A stretch of DNA of 64,000 nucleotides from Ricinus communis (GCF_019578655.1 NC_063263.1:7326001-7390000); one strand, 5' to 3'; counted from the first letter of the stretch, positions 47,520 through 62,900 are shown. Program-made: numbers and translations. The notes: a model not told the origin generated them from the letters alone.

Positions 47520-49565
47520 CTTAGCAGCTGTATTAATTATGGGGGTAGACAGGATGATATTCCACAGCAAGGACAAAGGAAATAGGAACTCAAGAACAGA
47601 CTAGATAATTTGTGAGTTCAGTCACTGTCTAATTGGAATTTATAGCTTTATATTTTGATTATTTCTCATTATCTCCTAACTATATTTTTTTTTTTCAAAA
47701 AATTCTTACTTAAGTTTGGTGTATGTATCATCTATACACCAAACTGATTGATGATTGACACATATTTATTAATTTTAAATAATGAAACGTGCGTCAATCA
47801 TCTAATACTAAAATATAAAATATTTATATATACATTTTTTTATATTAATTGCAGTGTATATATCAAGTTTAGGTAAAAAAATTCTTTTTTTATTTGGAAC
47901 TGCTAGTGTCACGTAGTAATTAATGAATTTTTTTATTTTTATTTATTAAAAAATTACTGTGAATTATGTTATTAACGGAAATTTAATTTTTTAAAATTAA
48001 ATAATTTAACAGTCATGAATTGAATATGTTTAAACAACAAAAATCTTCTTTTTTTTTTTCTAAAGCCCTCTTAACCAAAATAAGGATTTTTTTTTATAAA
48101 AATATGGAAAATGGACTTTAAATATATATTTTACAGTGTAAATTTTAGTTTATAATTTAAAACTGGAAAAAAATTTATTTTTGTATTTTTTTTAAACTGC
48201 ACTATAATATTTTTTTTTAATATTTTATTAATATTATTTTTTCTAATGAGATCATGATAGCATCATTTTCATGGTTGATCTTTATTCATTTTTTAATTTT
48301 TATAAAAATTGAAATAACAACTATAAAAATAAACTATTAAATAACTTGTTTAATTTTATTTTGATTATATCTTATTATATTTTAACTGCATTTTGATATC
48401 GTATGAAATATTTTTTGAAATACATTTTCATGTCATTAAAATATACTAGATACTATAGAAAAAATATGTAATATAATTTTATTCATGAATATTAAATATA
48501 AAGATTCAAAATAAAATAATAAATTTATTTCACTTAACTAATCTTATAATAATACAAATTAAAATGATATCTTTTTAATATATTTTTAGTATTTTTTTAT
48601 GAGAAAATTTTAACAAAATAAATAATTGAATAAAAAAATTTGAAAGAAAATCATAATTTTTATTTAAAACTCATAAAAATTAGAAAAATTAAAAAAAAAA
48701 ATTGTGGTGTGAAATTTCTTCTAAAAATAAAAACATAGGCATCATTCATAAAGATAAATTTGTTAAAACGTTTAATTTTATTGAAGTTCTAAAGCTATAT
48801 AGTAAAAAGTGCAAAAATAAAAAAATAAAAATACAATCTTAAGGTAAAGCATCTTACTTGAGGGTAATTAACCCCCGAACAACTACTAAGTATCAATAAT
48901 TAGATAGTAAGGGACACGCCAAGAAATGATGATTTGAGCTCAAATTTTCTTTATTTATTTTTTCTCCTGAAGATGGGAATATCATAAAATAGAGCCAGAA
49001 GAGTGTTACAAGGACTTGTCAACCAGGCCCCTGGAAATAACCACATTACAAGAGTTGATTTAATTTTACTTGGCATTATAATATTACTAGCAAGTTCTCA
49101 ACCTAATTCATCCTATTTGAACAATGTCTTCTCTATTAGAATGAACAGTAATCTCCCTATTCTCTATACCTGTGTGCAATTGTTTTCATTCTTTTAGACC
49201 AAAAAGAAAAGAAAGAAAACAGTATACATTTATACATTTATACTTGCTCAAGCTCAAAGTGGTGGATATTTGACATTTATGAAATAAGGAACTTTACAAC
49301 ATCCACTGTACATCAACTACATTATCAAACAGTATACATTCCATTCCTCTCTTTTTCCCCCTCATATATTATACAAATGATGCCGTAAAATTGGCTCCTT
49401 GCCTCCACCTTCTCAGCACAGTGAAGGTTTATCTCAAGGATGCAACTATTTTTTCCTTTTTTTTCTTTTCCTTGAGAAACTGTTGTGAAACATTTATCTC
49501 CAAAATTGGGGCCTCTTGCAGGCAAAGGAAAATTGATGGCAAACCATCTCCACCCGAAAGACAAT
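47520..49565. other. intergenic AT-rich DNA between gene G and MDN1
   Basis: No gene is supported on either strand. The part nearest 49566 should contain the 3' untranslated region of MDN1. Confidence 0.45.
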
Positions 49566-50957
49566 CTAGTCCCTTGAATACTGCATAAGCTCAAACCACT
49601 GCCATAGAAAATGAAGATCAGAACTGCAGGAATTCAAGATTCTAGAGCCTATCAATTTTTCAGGAACCAAATATAGAATACAGGAATATTATTAGTCTCC
49701 ATGAATTCACAAAGTGCATAAAGGGGGCCTTTTTTGGAGTGTGCACAATTTTAAATTACAAAGCGGTCAAGAATCCTTTTTCTTTCCTTTTCAGTTTTTT
49801 TTTCTATAGTGAATATGCACTTTCAAGGGAGTACATAGTATTACCTGTCTCAATAGATCAGCAAGAGTCCTTGGAAGCGCCTCAATATTCCTCAGTACAA
49901 CATAAAATGGGAAGGGAAAAGAGTCTAGGTATTTTGTGAATTTAAGTACTCTTTTTTCACCTTCACCCGCAAATGAAGCTTCCTGAAGTAGGTAAATCAG
50001 TATGTTAGGGGAAATTGTTTTTGCATTTTAAATTCAGATCTTGATACAATGAACCATAATAAAGAAAATACCATTTGATCCATGATTGATTCCTGTGGAT
50101 TATCCAGAAGCAGAAATGCAACCATTCGCTTCCGACTTAAGAAATCTCTAACACAATGTTTTAATTTCTCCTGCATAAACACAAGTAACCAGCTTTTGTA
50201 AGTAATCAAGAAATGAGTAGCTCTGTAGATCAATCAACATAATAAAGCAATCTAATTCACTACCCATTTCAAAATCTAAACATCTGACTTTCTCAGAGAA
50301 GTAAATTGAAAGTACCTTTTCATGGAACCTGCCATCTGCAATGATCAAAACAAGCTGTTGTAGTGGATTCTGTCCAGAAGGGAGTCGTGCTCTCACAACT
50401 GCAGAATCAAGCATTTTGTTCAGATATGTTAACAGGTCAACAACTGGTTCATCGGCAATGGTATTCTCCTGCCTGAATGTCAAACTGGAGATTATCTGGC
50501 TCCAACAATAAAAGATACATATGTTAGGACACTTCTTCAATAGCAGCGAAAAAAGAGAAGGCAAAACTTAATTGAATAGTTTTTACTTCAACAAAGAAAA
50601 TAAAAGGAGGTGGCAATATAACACATCTTATGTTTTAAATGAAACCAGAAGGCACACCATTGTCAGAGAACTAACCTTGACCCCAGCCTCCCCATTAAAG
50701 GGCTGATCAAAATCATGCAGTAACCTTATGTTTCCCTTCTTACCGAAACTTGCAACAGCCAAGTTTCCCATTTCCAGTTGAGACATGGCACGACATACGG
50801 TCACCAAAGATTCAACCGCAACATCCCCACAACAACTTTCTGACATGCTTCGAGAATCATCCACAGCGATGATAACTTGGTAGTCACGTTTGTTAGGTCG
50901 AGTACGCCTCAGCCATATTTTATCTTTCCGGTAGTGACTCGCTATGTAAGGAATTAC
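49566..50957 (-). other. MDN1: MDN1 exons encoding the MIDAS (VWA-like) domain
   Basis: Five exons encode the C-terminal MIDAS domain. It starts with 'VIPYIASHYRKDKIWLRR', and the metal-binding DxSxS motif is visible in 'IIAVDDSRSMSES'. A later strand-loop reads 'LVLIIADGRFHEK', then 'KRMVAFLLLDNP'. In yeast this domain grips the UBL domains of Ytm1 and Rsa4. All recognisable motif residues are present, so the domain should be functional. Confidence 0.9.
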
Positions 50958-53900
50958 CTAAACATCGTCCAAGCACAAGAAGGAAAAGGATTAAAAAAAG
51001 AAAAACAAGGAAAAGGTCTCAAATGAATGAACAATAAAAGTTACACAAATTTTACCTTCTTCATGTTGATTCTCTTGCCAGTCTTATAATCCCCTTGAAG
51101 CTTGCTCGCTAGAGTAGGTTCCATAACAAGACGCAATTGTTCAGCTAACTCCTGGGACAACCTTGTCGTGAGCAACTCGTATCTTCTCCAAAGGGCAGTA
51201 GCATTACTTTTCATATCAAGGGAACATTCTCCAAGATCCTGGGCGTTTCCTAGCTGATTGTCATCCACAGAAAGCTTGCTGAGTTGGTGTATATCCTCAT
51301 TAAAGTAAGATTTTTTGACAGATATTAAACTCTCAGAAAGGGTTCCAGGGCCATCATTATCACGACCACAAATTTCTGGGGATCGCTCCTTATAAGGAAT
51401 CTGAGAATCAGGCATTAGCGTCTGATCCTCTGTCCTACTTTTGAGGATTGAACCATGATGTTTGAGATGCCATTCATCAGAAGTTTGCTTATCAATCTCC
51501 ATCTCAGTGATGTCATCTCTTAGAGCTGCAGCATTATCCTCATCCAACTTATTACTATTGGTATTAGTGTCAATCTGCTCAGAAGTAGCAGGGCCCAATG
51601 TCTGATCTGTTCCCTTTTCAAACTCAGGAACATATCCATATTCATCAGCATCCTGGTCCTCTAGTTCACCTGGAGCCTCTTTGTTGTCTGCCTGAAGGTC
51701 AACGGACACTTTGACCCTTTCTTTCCACTCCTCAAGTGCATCACCAACATTCCTGTAAGGGTTTGGTTGGGTTTTCTGAACAGACGAAGACTCCTTCTGA
51801 GGGATTTCGGTTTTTTGTGGATCATCAGTGAATTTTCCATTATTTGACGGATCATAGACTGTTAAGTCCATCTCAGATATAGGACCCGAAGGTAAGCTTT
51901 TCAGAGGACCAAGGTCATTATATGCTTCATTGGTACTGGACGTATTTTCTTCTGGTGCAACATTTCTTGAATCAGATACCTGTGAGTCACCGTTTGGTTG
52001 TGTTGCAGATGCTGTATTTGGCACATGATTATTAACCAAGTCAGGAATTCCATGTCCAAACCAATCCTGCTTTGATGCCATTGACCTCATCTCTAAATTC
52101 TCTTTGTCATCCTTGCCAGGATCATTGCTTTCAGCTGGTCCACCTGCTTGTTCAGCATCTGCCTCTACCATAGTTTCACCAGCAGGATTTGCATTTTCTT
52201 CAGCATCGTCCCCACTCTCTGCAGACTCGCCACTGTTCCCATTCTCAGCAGACTCATTTCCATCTTCAGGACCTATCTCTTCCATAGAATCCAAGTCTTC
52301 TTTTTCATTCATTCCTTCATTCGCATCCATTATCTCATCAGACCCTTCTTTCAACTCCTCAAGCTGTAGTCCAGTTGGATCAGCAACTGATTCTTCTTTA
52401 TCCATGTGCATGCCATCCATGCTTTCTTCTCTATCACCAAGACCATCTTGGTTTTCAACCTCTTCATTTTGTTTATCAAGTTCCTCAGAATTGAGCTCTC
52501 CTTGTTCGTCAGCAGCACCAGACTCCTCCTTGGCTCTAAGCTCTCTACTGCTTGCATCCTTTTCTATTACTGATGGTCCAGATTCATATTTTTCATTTCT
52601 GTTATTAGGATTTTCATCTTCCTCCTTATCCCAAAGTTTCTCATCAATGGCTTCCCCGTCAGGTCCAGTTTCCCCCATTGCAGACTCCAGTTGCCCATCA
52701 TCACTGTCCTCATCATTCTCTTCATCAGAGTCCTCACTAACACTAAATGTATCAGCAGTGAAATCCTGCTCCATCTCGATACCCTTGTCATTCTTATTTG
52801 GAGCATCACCTGAGGCATCTTGTTCTTCACTTGGCTATAGTTGCATATAAGAAAAATTAATGTGTGACGTACAGTTCAGGCAAACGCAAACTATAACCGA
52901 AAAACTAGCACTATTCATGCCATTAGTACCTTGTCAGAAGTCCCAAGAAGTTGATCTTCATCAGTTATCTGTTCACTGACATCATTAACTCCCGAGCCTT
53001 CACCCATGCCAGTTCCAGTTGCATCTTGAGATTTACCATTCCTGGCATCATCTTCCTCCTCTTTGGCAGGACTACCAAACCCTTTGGAGAACAAAGAAGC
53101 TAAAACATTTGCAAGAACATGAGTCATTACGGATACCTGCATACAAACAGAGCCATGGAAATTAATAATTTTAGATACCAGTAATTATTAGTAACAAGGG
53201 ACCAAAGGAGGAGATTGTGATTGTGGCTAAAAAAGTTATAACTCCATGAACAATGAAACATGGTAGACATCTAGAGCCATGAACTTACCCTTTTATGCAT
53301 GGCTAAAAGATCTTGAAGTAAACCTTCACCGAAAGTCAATACCAGGTCTGAAAGTGCATGTAGATGCTCGAAACATGCTCCAAGATGGAAAGAAAGGGGA
53401 GAAGCTTCAGAGCCAGAACGACTTATCATTTTTTCCTGTTACAAATATTATATATCATGAGAAAGAAGAAAGATATGAAAAGGTTAAACATGTAGGTACA
53501 AAATATTGTTTTGACAAGGGGCCACAATCAACTTACCGCACAAAATATCGTTTTGAGAAGATTATCATACAATCCCTCCACATTTAAATTCTCCACTAAT
53601 GATTTAAATAGAAACTCCCATGAGGTAATATTCTCTGACAATTTTTCAGAGAGAGCACATTCACTACTCAATGAACACTGTCTTTTCAGCACATTCACTA
53701 ATACTTCAAAAGTTTTTCTGAGGGCTCCACCAAACATTGCATCAAGCTTGGAACAACTCTCATAGCAGCAGTTGGACTTTTCAGACGTGTTTGATGATTC
53801 GTTTAATGATTTTTCCTTAAGAGAAAAGTCAAGCTCCTCAGCCAACAACTTGCACTGGAAAAAAAAAAAGGAAACAATTATATCATCCTTCTTTTTATCT

Positions 53901-56900
53901 TATCAAAATGTACATCGATATTATATACAATAGATTTCAGAGAGTTAAAAAATGCATGTATCAAGAAGCTATTCACTCTAGGTATAACTTAAGAAAGGAG
54001 CATCAGACAATACCTTTTCAAATGCATTATCGAAACGATGAAGCAGGGTCTCTATGACTGAGCTTCTACTCAAATCTTGCTTGTGAAAGTCAATGAGATG
54101 CTCCTCAAACTCCTTAATAACTTGAAAATTTGTATGTACCAAATCTTCCATTTGTTTTGAAATGACATATGGGCGCATGGGATGAGGAGAAATAGTGCCA
54201 ACATGGCAAAGAAGATATTTATCTAATGATTCCTGCATAAGAGTCTGCATTACTCCAAGATGACCAATAAGATGGTTATCCAGTGATTCCTGCAAAAGGA
54301 GTTCTGTTAAGTAGCATGCAACAGCGAGCATTTGAAATATAAAAACAGTTAAAAATAGTTTAGCACCTTAGATTTCTGCATGAGTGGAATAAATTTTTCA
54401 ATGAATTGAAGAACATGATTAGTTGCAGGCTTGACACTTCGACAAGACTTGGAGTGGGTACTTTCCACTGTTTTAAGCAATAGTGATTCCTCCACCAACA
54501 TGGCAACTAGACTATCAAACAATTGCTGAAATATTAAGAAAATAAACAAACGATTAGTCCCCAGCTTGACAGAAGCAAAACCTACATCATACAGGGAAGA
54601 TCCTAAGTTAAGAACTTGCCTTCTGTTTCCACATGCATTTGAAGATGGCATCCTGGTTGGGTGAAATAGAGCAAACACTTCCTATTTGATTGTCCCCAAG
54701 CGGGCACCTTGAATATAAATTTTTCAAAGCACATAAAGATTCCCGCAAACACTTCAAATGCTTAGAAAAACCGTAGGCAGCAGCACGTTGACTCTGTTGT
54801 ATAACTATGAGATGGTTCAGGAAAGAGACAGACCTACTAGCCTGCATTAGAAATTATAACCATGTCAAATGGTCTCCTCAACACAAACAAAAAACACATG
54901 TAGCTTAACCAGACATGATAACCACAGATGTTCAGGGCACAATGCAAATTTGCCAATTAGTTCTTCAAAAATGCAGTAGAGAAAGTTGTCCAACTTGCTA
55001 ATATCAATCGTCTTAGAAGAAGCAGCGAAATGACAAATAAACACAAATCTACCATCCTGTCAATATAAATTGGAGTTTTAACCAGCACCTGGCTGTATAT
55101 TGTGATACCTGCTCATAGGTAATATCTTGATGGGGTTTCAGACATATCCTCTGCAGAAGCTGCACGGATGCAGTGCTCTTAAAGTAAAATTCATTGACTA
55201 TTTTCCATTCACTGCTAACATTTTCATCGGACTGACATTGCAATCCACCGGCAACAGAAGCTCCATGAGACAGTCTACTTGGATTCAGCAACAAGTGTTG
55301 CACATCATATGATGGCTGAACGAACAACCAGTTGGAGTTGTTTGATATCTGTGAATGCCCATCATATAAAGATAAAGGCAATGTTCAGATTAATCTCAAA
55401 TATGGAAACCATCATTTAAAACCTAACAAAAAATCAACATCCAGTTGCTATTACCCTCATAACTTCTAACTTGTGCTTCTGCAACCCACTGCTTTCTAAC
55501 AGCTTTAGAAGCTCAGAGAAAACCCTCTTCTTCCCTATACTTTTTCCTATATCTTTCCAGAGTTCATCACAATCAATTGTGGCTCTGCATATTTTTTCAA
55601 CTGTCTGATGCACACCATTCCACAGTTCCAGTTGTGATAAGCATGCTGACTGGGAAGCTAAACACTGCCGTATTATACTTGCAACATCTAGACAAATTAT
55701 AAGTTCAGATAGTCATAATGTCAAAGTTTATTTCAAATGCAGAATTTGAATGATAGAAAACAGAGAGAAGGAGGGGGGGGAACCTTCATCACCAAGAGAG
55801 CGTAATTGAGAAGAAGTCTTGTCAAGATATAAACTCTGAATAGTACCATTTACTTTTTTGATCCAATCAGGGAACCATAAAAGCCTGCATCAAAGATAAC
55901 ATGATAAAGTTCAAGCAAAGACCATCAATTAAAAACTGCAAGCACCCAGTAAATAGACAGCTAACCTGTCTTTATTGCTGAACTCATCTAGAACATTATT
56001 CAACAATCCTGCATTTGCCTCCAAGATATTATTGAGAGGCCTTGGATCTTGCAGAGATTTGATTGCTATTCCTTTCTGCCCAGCTTCTTGGTTCAGAATA
56101 AGCATTACAGGTTGTTGCAGTACATCCTGTTCAGAAAACAAAGAAAACATAACCACAATGCATAAAAATTTCAAAGAAAAATGAAACAGGAAATTGGTCC
56201 AAAAGGAGAGATGAAAGTGGGGAAGGGATAACAAAATGAAAACTTCAAAAGCATCATTAAGAAATATACTAAAAGTTAGTAGCTAGATGAGCAACTCCTG
56301 CTTTAACAGCAGAATCATTGACATACCATTCGGATATCATGAATGCATGTTTCGAAGTCTCCTGTCCTCCCAGATCTCCAATGCATAATAATAAATTCAA
56401 ACAAATTCAATTGGTGATACTATGTCCAAGTCATTAAGGCCTTAATTACATTTTACTGAGTTAAAGCACAAAATAATAAATTGGAACAAATTCATTTGGT
56501 GATATTGGGTTCAAGTCATTAAGGCCTTAATTACTTCTTACTGAGTTAACGTAATTGACAAAATGGAAAAATAATGCTAAAATGCCCAAGAACATAGAAG
56601 GGAACACCAATAAGAAAGGACAAGTTTTATGCTGCTTACTGTGTACTTCTGGATTAGCTTCCTAAGCTTCTGTCTGTTCGTTTTTGACTTTTTAGCACAC
56701 AAACAATCTTCAACTCTGTCCCAGCGACACAGCTTCAGAAGTTCTTTAAGTTCCATGCCAATACTTTTTCTACTAGCTTCAATATGCTCTAAGATTCTGA
56801 AGAAGATATAGCAGCAGTAAGCCAACATAACACTTCAAAGCTTTAAGAGAACAAAAACAATAAAAATATGAACACGGAAGCAAAACTCACCGTGGCAAGA

Positions 56901-59900
56901 ATTGAACATAGTACCCAAACATATTGTACAAAATCTCCATATTTTTATCCTGCCAAGGACTGCACGATTCATTTATAATTAGAACAGCACATTGACTCAA
57001 AATTCTGAAACCTAGACTATTTAACATATAGGAGTGCCATGAAAATGGCATATAGATCATGATCATACATTTGGAAGCACTAATTTGGAAGATAGAGCAT
57101 AACTTTCTCTACGGAGATATATAAAAACATAAAATAACTCAAGCGCCTGCCTAACTTCTACTTTATGATTAAATACAGGGAGATGAACGTTTTTTACAGT
57201 GAAACATGAATGGTTAACCTTGAATAAGTTTCAACTTCTAGGCATCTACCAGCAGTAATTTGACCAAGGAAAGCAAAAAGAAGCAGAAGCCGTTTTCTAA
57301 ATTCACCAATGCTTGAAGTGTTGATAAAGTCCTCCAAACTGCAAGAACAGTGCAAGTGGAAAAGCAGTCAGGCAGGAATAGCAAGAGAAAAAGAATATAA
57401 AGCAGCAAGCAAAAGCAAATTTGAGATTATGGCATAGAGCCCATGCCTTTCTATTGTAGACTGCTCGTGTGCGAGAACTTCAGCAGCATGGCTATGGTGC
57501 AAAACTGAAAATAAGGGAAACCACAACTGCAACAAACAATCAATCACAGAAGTTTCAATCGACATACAAAATAAAATACATATGGATTGTAAGAAGAAAA
57601 GGACGAACCAAATCTACTTCTGAGAAAATTATCTTTAATCAGACCTTCAAGTGTGCAAATAAGATATTCATAGCACATAAACTAGTTTTCAAAATCATGA
57701 TTTTACTATCAATGTTTTAAGTGAGTTTCTCCAGGTCTCAAAAGCTCAAATTTCCATGTAGCACATCAACTATAATGATTTCATAGTGCATGAGTTCCAA
57801 CCATCCAACCTCATTATCATTGTGTTGGGAAGCATGAAAAGTGGAAGCACATAGAAGGGAGAGGAAATTTAAGAAGATTCCTTTCCTCCCTAGTATAAGA
57901 GAGGCAAGAAAGTGGTAGCGAGAAGAAATCCAAAGGCAAATTGCTCACAGGCTAACAAATATATTCTCAAACTTGGGTGAAGATGGGAATAAAATAAACA
58001 AAACTGCCAACTTACTCTGTGACATACATTTCAAAATAAGAAGAAGATAAAATTTAAACATTTACATAAAAGAAAAGGAGCTGCATGAACAATGAATATT
58101 AAAGTCCGGTTGTTATAAACAGAGACGTCCTCGATTAAGAAACAAATGCACTTACCTTTGCAGCATTTATCTCATATTGATCCTGAACCTCATCAAGTAA
58201 TGCGGGCCAAGACTCAAATTCCATCTTTTGCCACGAGCATACCAGAGCAATAATAGGTACCAGTTGGTCTACATGCCAGAAATACAACTCTATAAACACA
58301 AAGGAACGAAGCTGATAGTAAACACAGCAGCAAACAACAGAGTTATGTCTATCGCGAACCGCATACCAGAGAGAGAGGATTTTGATCCATTTTCTTCTAA
58401 TACTCTAACTCTGTTTAGTAAGAAGCGCAATCCTAAAAGAGCCTTCATACACAAAAGGATTTTAGTTTCCACAATAGATAAAGTAAAACATCAGAACCAT
58501 AGTATATATTCCTGTACATAGATCAGAGAAAATACTATCCAAAAGCAACATTTCTAAACAATGTTAACTTCATTATTGTTTGAAGAAATAGATTAAACCA
58601 TTCAAGTTAATTGTGACCTTCATTCCCAAAGAAACTAGACGGCCTATGTCATCTTCTCGAACGAAATTTAGTTAACTAGAACAAAAACCACATATTATTT
58701 TCTCACATTTCAAATCAAATCTGGAAACATCAAAGGGCAGTTCAAGGTAACGGCTTTTGTTTGATCTACAATTCTCCCAAAGGTGAAAGCTGATAATTTT
58801 TGCCAGAGCAAAGCCTAATACAATCCTAATCTTTGTGCACGTACGGTGACTCTTATTCTTACTTGTCGGTGGCTTCTGCTGTAGAATATTGGATATGTCT
58901 AGGATCACTAAAAAATATTTCTGGTTTTAAGGGGAAAAAGATGGAAAATTGATGGTATAATAGATGCCAAAACTTTACAACTTTGCTTTATTTGTTCTGT
59001 CTGGAATTTTCTAATGGAGAGAAATGAGCACATCTTCAAAAATGGGAGCTTGTACTTTACTTCAACTAGATGGTATTTTGGCTTTCATGTGACCTTTCTT
59101 TTGGGTAGTATCAGACTTGATTGGAAGGCATTTCTTTTTAGCTTGTACTTATTTGGAGCTACTTGTTGAGAACTTGAGTTCCATAAGAGGGCAACTTATC
59201 CTCGATAGCATTATCTTCTTTCACTTCTTTCTCGATAAACCTTGTTTTCTTACACATACATGCTTATAAGAAGCAGTTCCAAATAAACACAAAGATCTAG
59301 CTAAATTTATTACCTTGCCTAGAGGTGTACCCATAGGAATAGCCAGGAGCAATTCGATTGCCTCTATGATCTTCTGGAGACCTGGGTGATCTTCCCACTC
59401 ATTCAGAAGGCTAATAATTCTGTGCTGAAGATTGACAAGTAACTTCACCATTTTAGCCATCTCAGAAGCATTTGAGTCCTAGTGAAGTCAATGAAACAAA
59501 CTTAGCAAACATGGAATGGAAATTGGGGGAAAAGCAAACAAAAGATTAAAAATTTGTTACAGAACAAAATAAAAATATTTGAACCTTATAAAACTTGTAA
59601 CTTGAAGATGCTTTACGAGATGAAACAAATATATGTTCATGCTCCAAACAAAGGCGAAGTAAATGCTCTGGCATTAGTTTAGCATCTAAACCAGAAGAAA
59701 GCAGACCTCCTAAACCTGGATACAAAAAACCAGATGCTATAGTTACTTTGATCAATAAGTAAACTAAATGCATTTACCATAAGAAAGGAAAAACCAGTCA
59801 ATCACCTCTGATCATCCCTGCTCCTAGTGAATAAGAGTTGGTGAATAAAAGAAACCTATCCACATCGGAGATACAGAAAGTTCCAGGCTGAAAATAAACC

Positions 59901-62900
59901 AAAAATACATTAAGCATGTTACAAAAGGTATATTTACTGTATGCTGATTTAGACTAGCACATGCAGGCGCATACACAAACAGAAAAGAGTTAAGACACAT
60001 AACTATCATATGAGAGAATTAAATTTAGAGGAATAAAGATGATTAAAACCCACGAACCAAGGGTGATGATATAACAATTCTCTAAGACTCCGACTGGATA
60101 AGATCTCTAGAAAATAAACTTAAGATATGCTATGTTGCATAACAACAACTTTGTTTTCTTCCCTTTTTCCCTCTTGAGAGTGTCTGTGTGTGTGTACTTG
60201 TTTGCGCATGTTTATGCATGTGTGTGTGTGTGCTTGTTTGCGCATGTTTATGCATGTGTGAGTGTGCACCACTCATGTGCATTTTCGGAACTACTTTGAA
60301 TAACAGATTTTCCAACAATTTCTATTTTATTATCCTGCACTGGCAGACAGCAACATGACAAGGAAGCAAATATAATATGGGACTTCTGAACAGCAGAAAG
60401 GATAGGAATGCTAAAGAATTTCAACAATATGTGTCAAAAAAAGATATAGGGAAATATTTAGAGAAAACTTACATGAAAGACAAGATTAATAGAGCCAAAT
60501 AATTGGTTGTGCATCTGAATCATGTGGTAGAGCACCGCTTCCTGCATACGGTTCCATTCTTCCTCCAAATTTTCCTTCTCTGCACCAGCCTCCACCTGAA
60601 TAAATGACCAGACTTGTTTACAACTTAAAGGGGAAAAAATAAAACGAAAGCAAAAGGCAAGTATACCAGTACTAAAGTATCACCTTATCCAAACATTCAT
60701 CTTCAGAAAGCAACTCCAGCCATTCTGAGAAATTCTCATTTGAAAGAAACTTGCCAGAAGTTGATATATCAACATCAATAACATGCTTCATCTCAAAAGC
60801 ACGAGGCCTGAATTTGTATTGTTGACCATCATGACCTTCTTTGCTTTTCACTTGAATTTTCATGTCCATCCACATGCTAGCAAATTCATTGAACATCTTA
60901 TCCAATAACTGATTCATAAACATTTCAAGTGTTAGATTGGACCCCATCAAAGCAAGCTCATATCATTCAACTTGACTATAGCAAGGAATGTCACCTTGAA
61001 AGAAGTATTATCAATCCTTTGTGCATCAGCCACAAAATATGCAACATGGACAAGAATATTCAGATGAAGAGAGGTTTTGAGTTGCAAGACAGATGCCTAT
61101 AATCATTCAGCACAACAGATTCCACAAGACATTAGAGAAGAATACATGACAGAATAAAAGACTGCAATGATCGCACAGCAAAGAGAAAAAGAAAAAAAAA
61201 AAAAAAGAACTTGATGGAATCATTTAGTAAATACAAGGAAAAGCATACCCCTCTTTCAGCATTAATATCACTTGAAAGGGAAACCACCTTTTCCAGCAAA
61301 TTTGTTTGCTGTTCCAAGAAATTTAATGGAGCATATATATCATTGGAAGAAATTGAATCAAGTCCATATCCCCTTGGGAATCTCATAAATGAACAAATCG
61401 ATTCCTGCAATGTTCTCCAAGTCAGCCACTAAGATAAAAGACAGGGTCTAAACAACTAGAGGTCAATAATCAACGGGAAGAAAAAGGTATCGCTTTTATT
61501 ACCATGACTTGCTCCATATTATCCACCTCAATCTTATTTGAATTTCTTTTCCACAAGGCAGCAGAGAGAACCAATGATAAGCCCAGTTTCATCTCATATA
61601 TAGCAACTTGAACTGGTTGAGCTACATCAATGTATTCCTTATAATCATTTGATAATTGTTCAATAAAACAAGTTGCTGTTTTCTGCGAAACCCAGATGTC
61701 AAAAAAAAGAACAAAAAAGTGAGCTCCCCCTAATGTTATCCCCTATCAAGAAACATATCTAACATGTATAACAAAGCATACCTGCCAGTCAGACACTTGA
61801 ATAAGAAACTGCTGAAATTCCACAACTTCAACATTACTCACCAAATCCATCACAACCATAACACGTCTAAAAAACTCCTTGCAGTCTTTTCTAAGTGCAC
61901 TAAATTTTGAAGGGTTGCTTCGGAACACCATCTGAAGATATAACCATACTAGTAATTAACATCAGAAATCACAGATCTTTCCAACTCTTAACAGTATTGC
62001 GGAGGTGGTCCAAGAAGAGTAACAGCAAGAACTTTAAATAATTGAACAATTCATAAGAACAAAGTACAACTTCTCTTCCACAAGTTGATATAATGAGTTT
62101 TCTGAATTACTATTAGACCAGCTTATGCTATATACAAGTGAATGGCAACTGGGGAGATAGAATAAAGAGAGAGAAAGCATTCTAGTAAAAAGATGGCAGA
62201 AATAGGTAATAGACCAAAAACAAAAGAAAAACAAGTAGATCTATTCGAAAACGCACATGGGCATGATTACAGACGATGCGACGAATAGAGATTTTGGGAG
62301 TAACAAGAAAATAGACCAAAGTACTAAACAGTTATTCTTTATTCCAAATTCCTAAAGCAAACTAACGAAGCTAAAAACAGGAATGAATGAATTAATGCAG
62401 TTTACCTTTGCTAGTTTGAGATGGAGGTCTAGTTAAAGATAGTAAATCAACAATACTCAGTCTTTTTCCCTTGACCAAAATTTCAATACATTATGACTGT
62501 AAGAATATCACTGTTATGTAATACCTTACTGTACCATGATAAGTGTTCATATAACAAGATCATATGAGTTTGCCAATGGAGAGTTTTCCTAAGGCTCAGT
62601 GAATGATTTGAAAATATCACTGTTATGTAATACCTTACTGTACCATGATACGTGTTCATATAACAAGTTCATATGAGTTTGGCAATGGAGAGTTTTCCTA
62701 AGGCTCAGTGAATGATTTGAACTCATTTTTTGCACTACCTTAGATTCAAATGGGAAAAAATTTCTTTTGCATCAACAGTTGAAACTGGAATTTGCTAAAA
62801 GAACGCAAGAACTTGAGAGCCTCTTCTGCAGATGTGAATAACTATATTTTCTCTACAACTTCCAGAAGTCACCAATCTAAAGCAATGCAAGCCAATTAAC

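Noticed and set aside
49003..49197. 64-codon plus-strand frame downstream of MDN1
   Set aside because: It is isolated, has no recognisable features, and length and composition are as expected by chance in AT-rich DNA.
52104..52850. 248-codon open frame on the plus strand, Ser/Pro-rich
   Set aside because: It is the antisense shadow of the acidic MDN1 exon; low-complexity Asp/Glu codons read as Ser on the other strand.
56327..56410. Possible extra MDN1 exon ending in a GT donor (reading FETCIHDIRM)
   Set aside because: Splicing 56640 directly to 56126 keeps the phase and gives the expected KYTDVLQQPVM continuity; the candidate also overlaps an intronic duplication.
62406..62428. Possible 23 nt microexon of MDN1
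   Set aside because: Its phase does not fit the flanking exons, while direct joining of 63031 to 61931 gives a smooth reading (RLQRK|MVFRSN).
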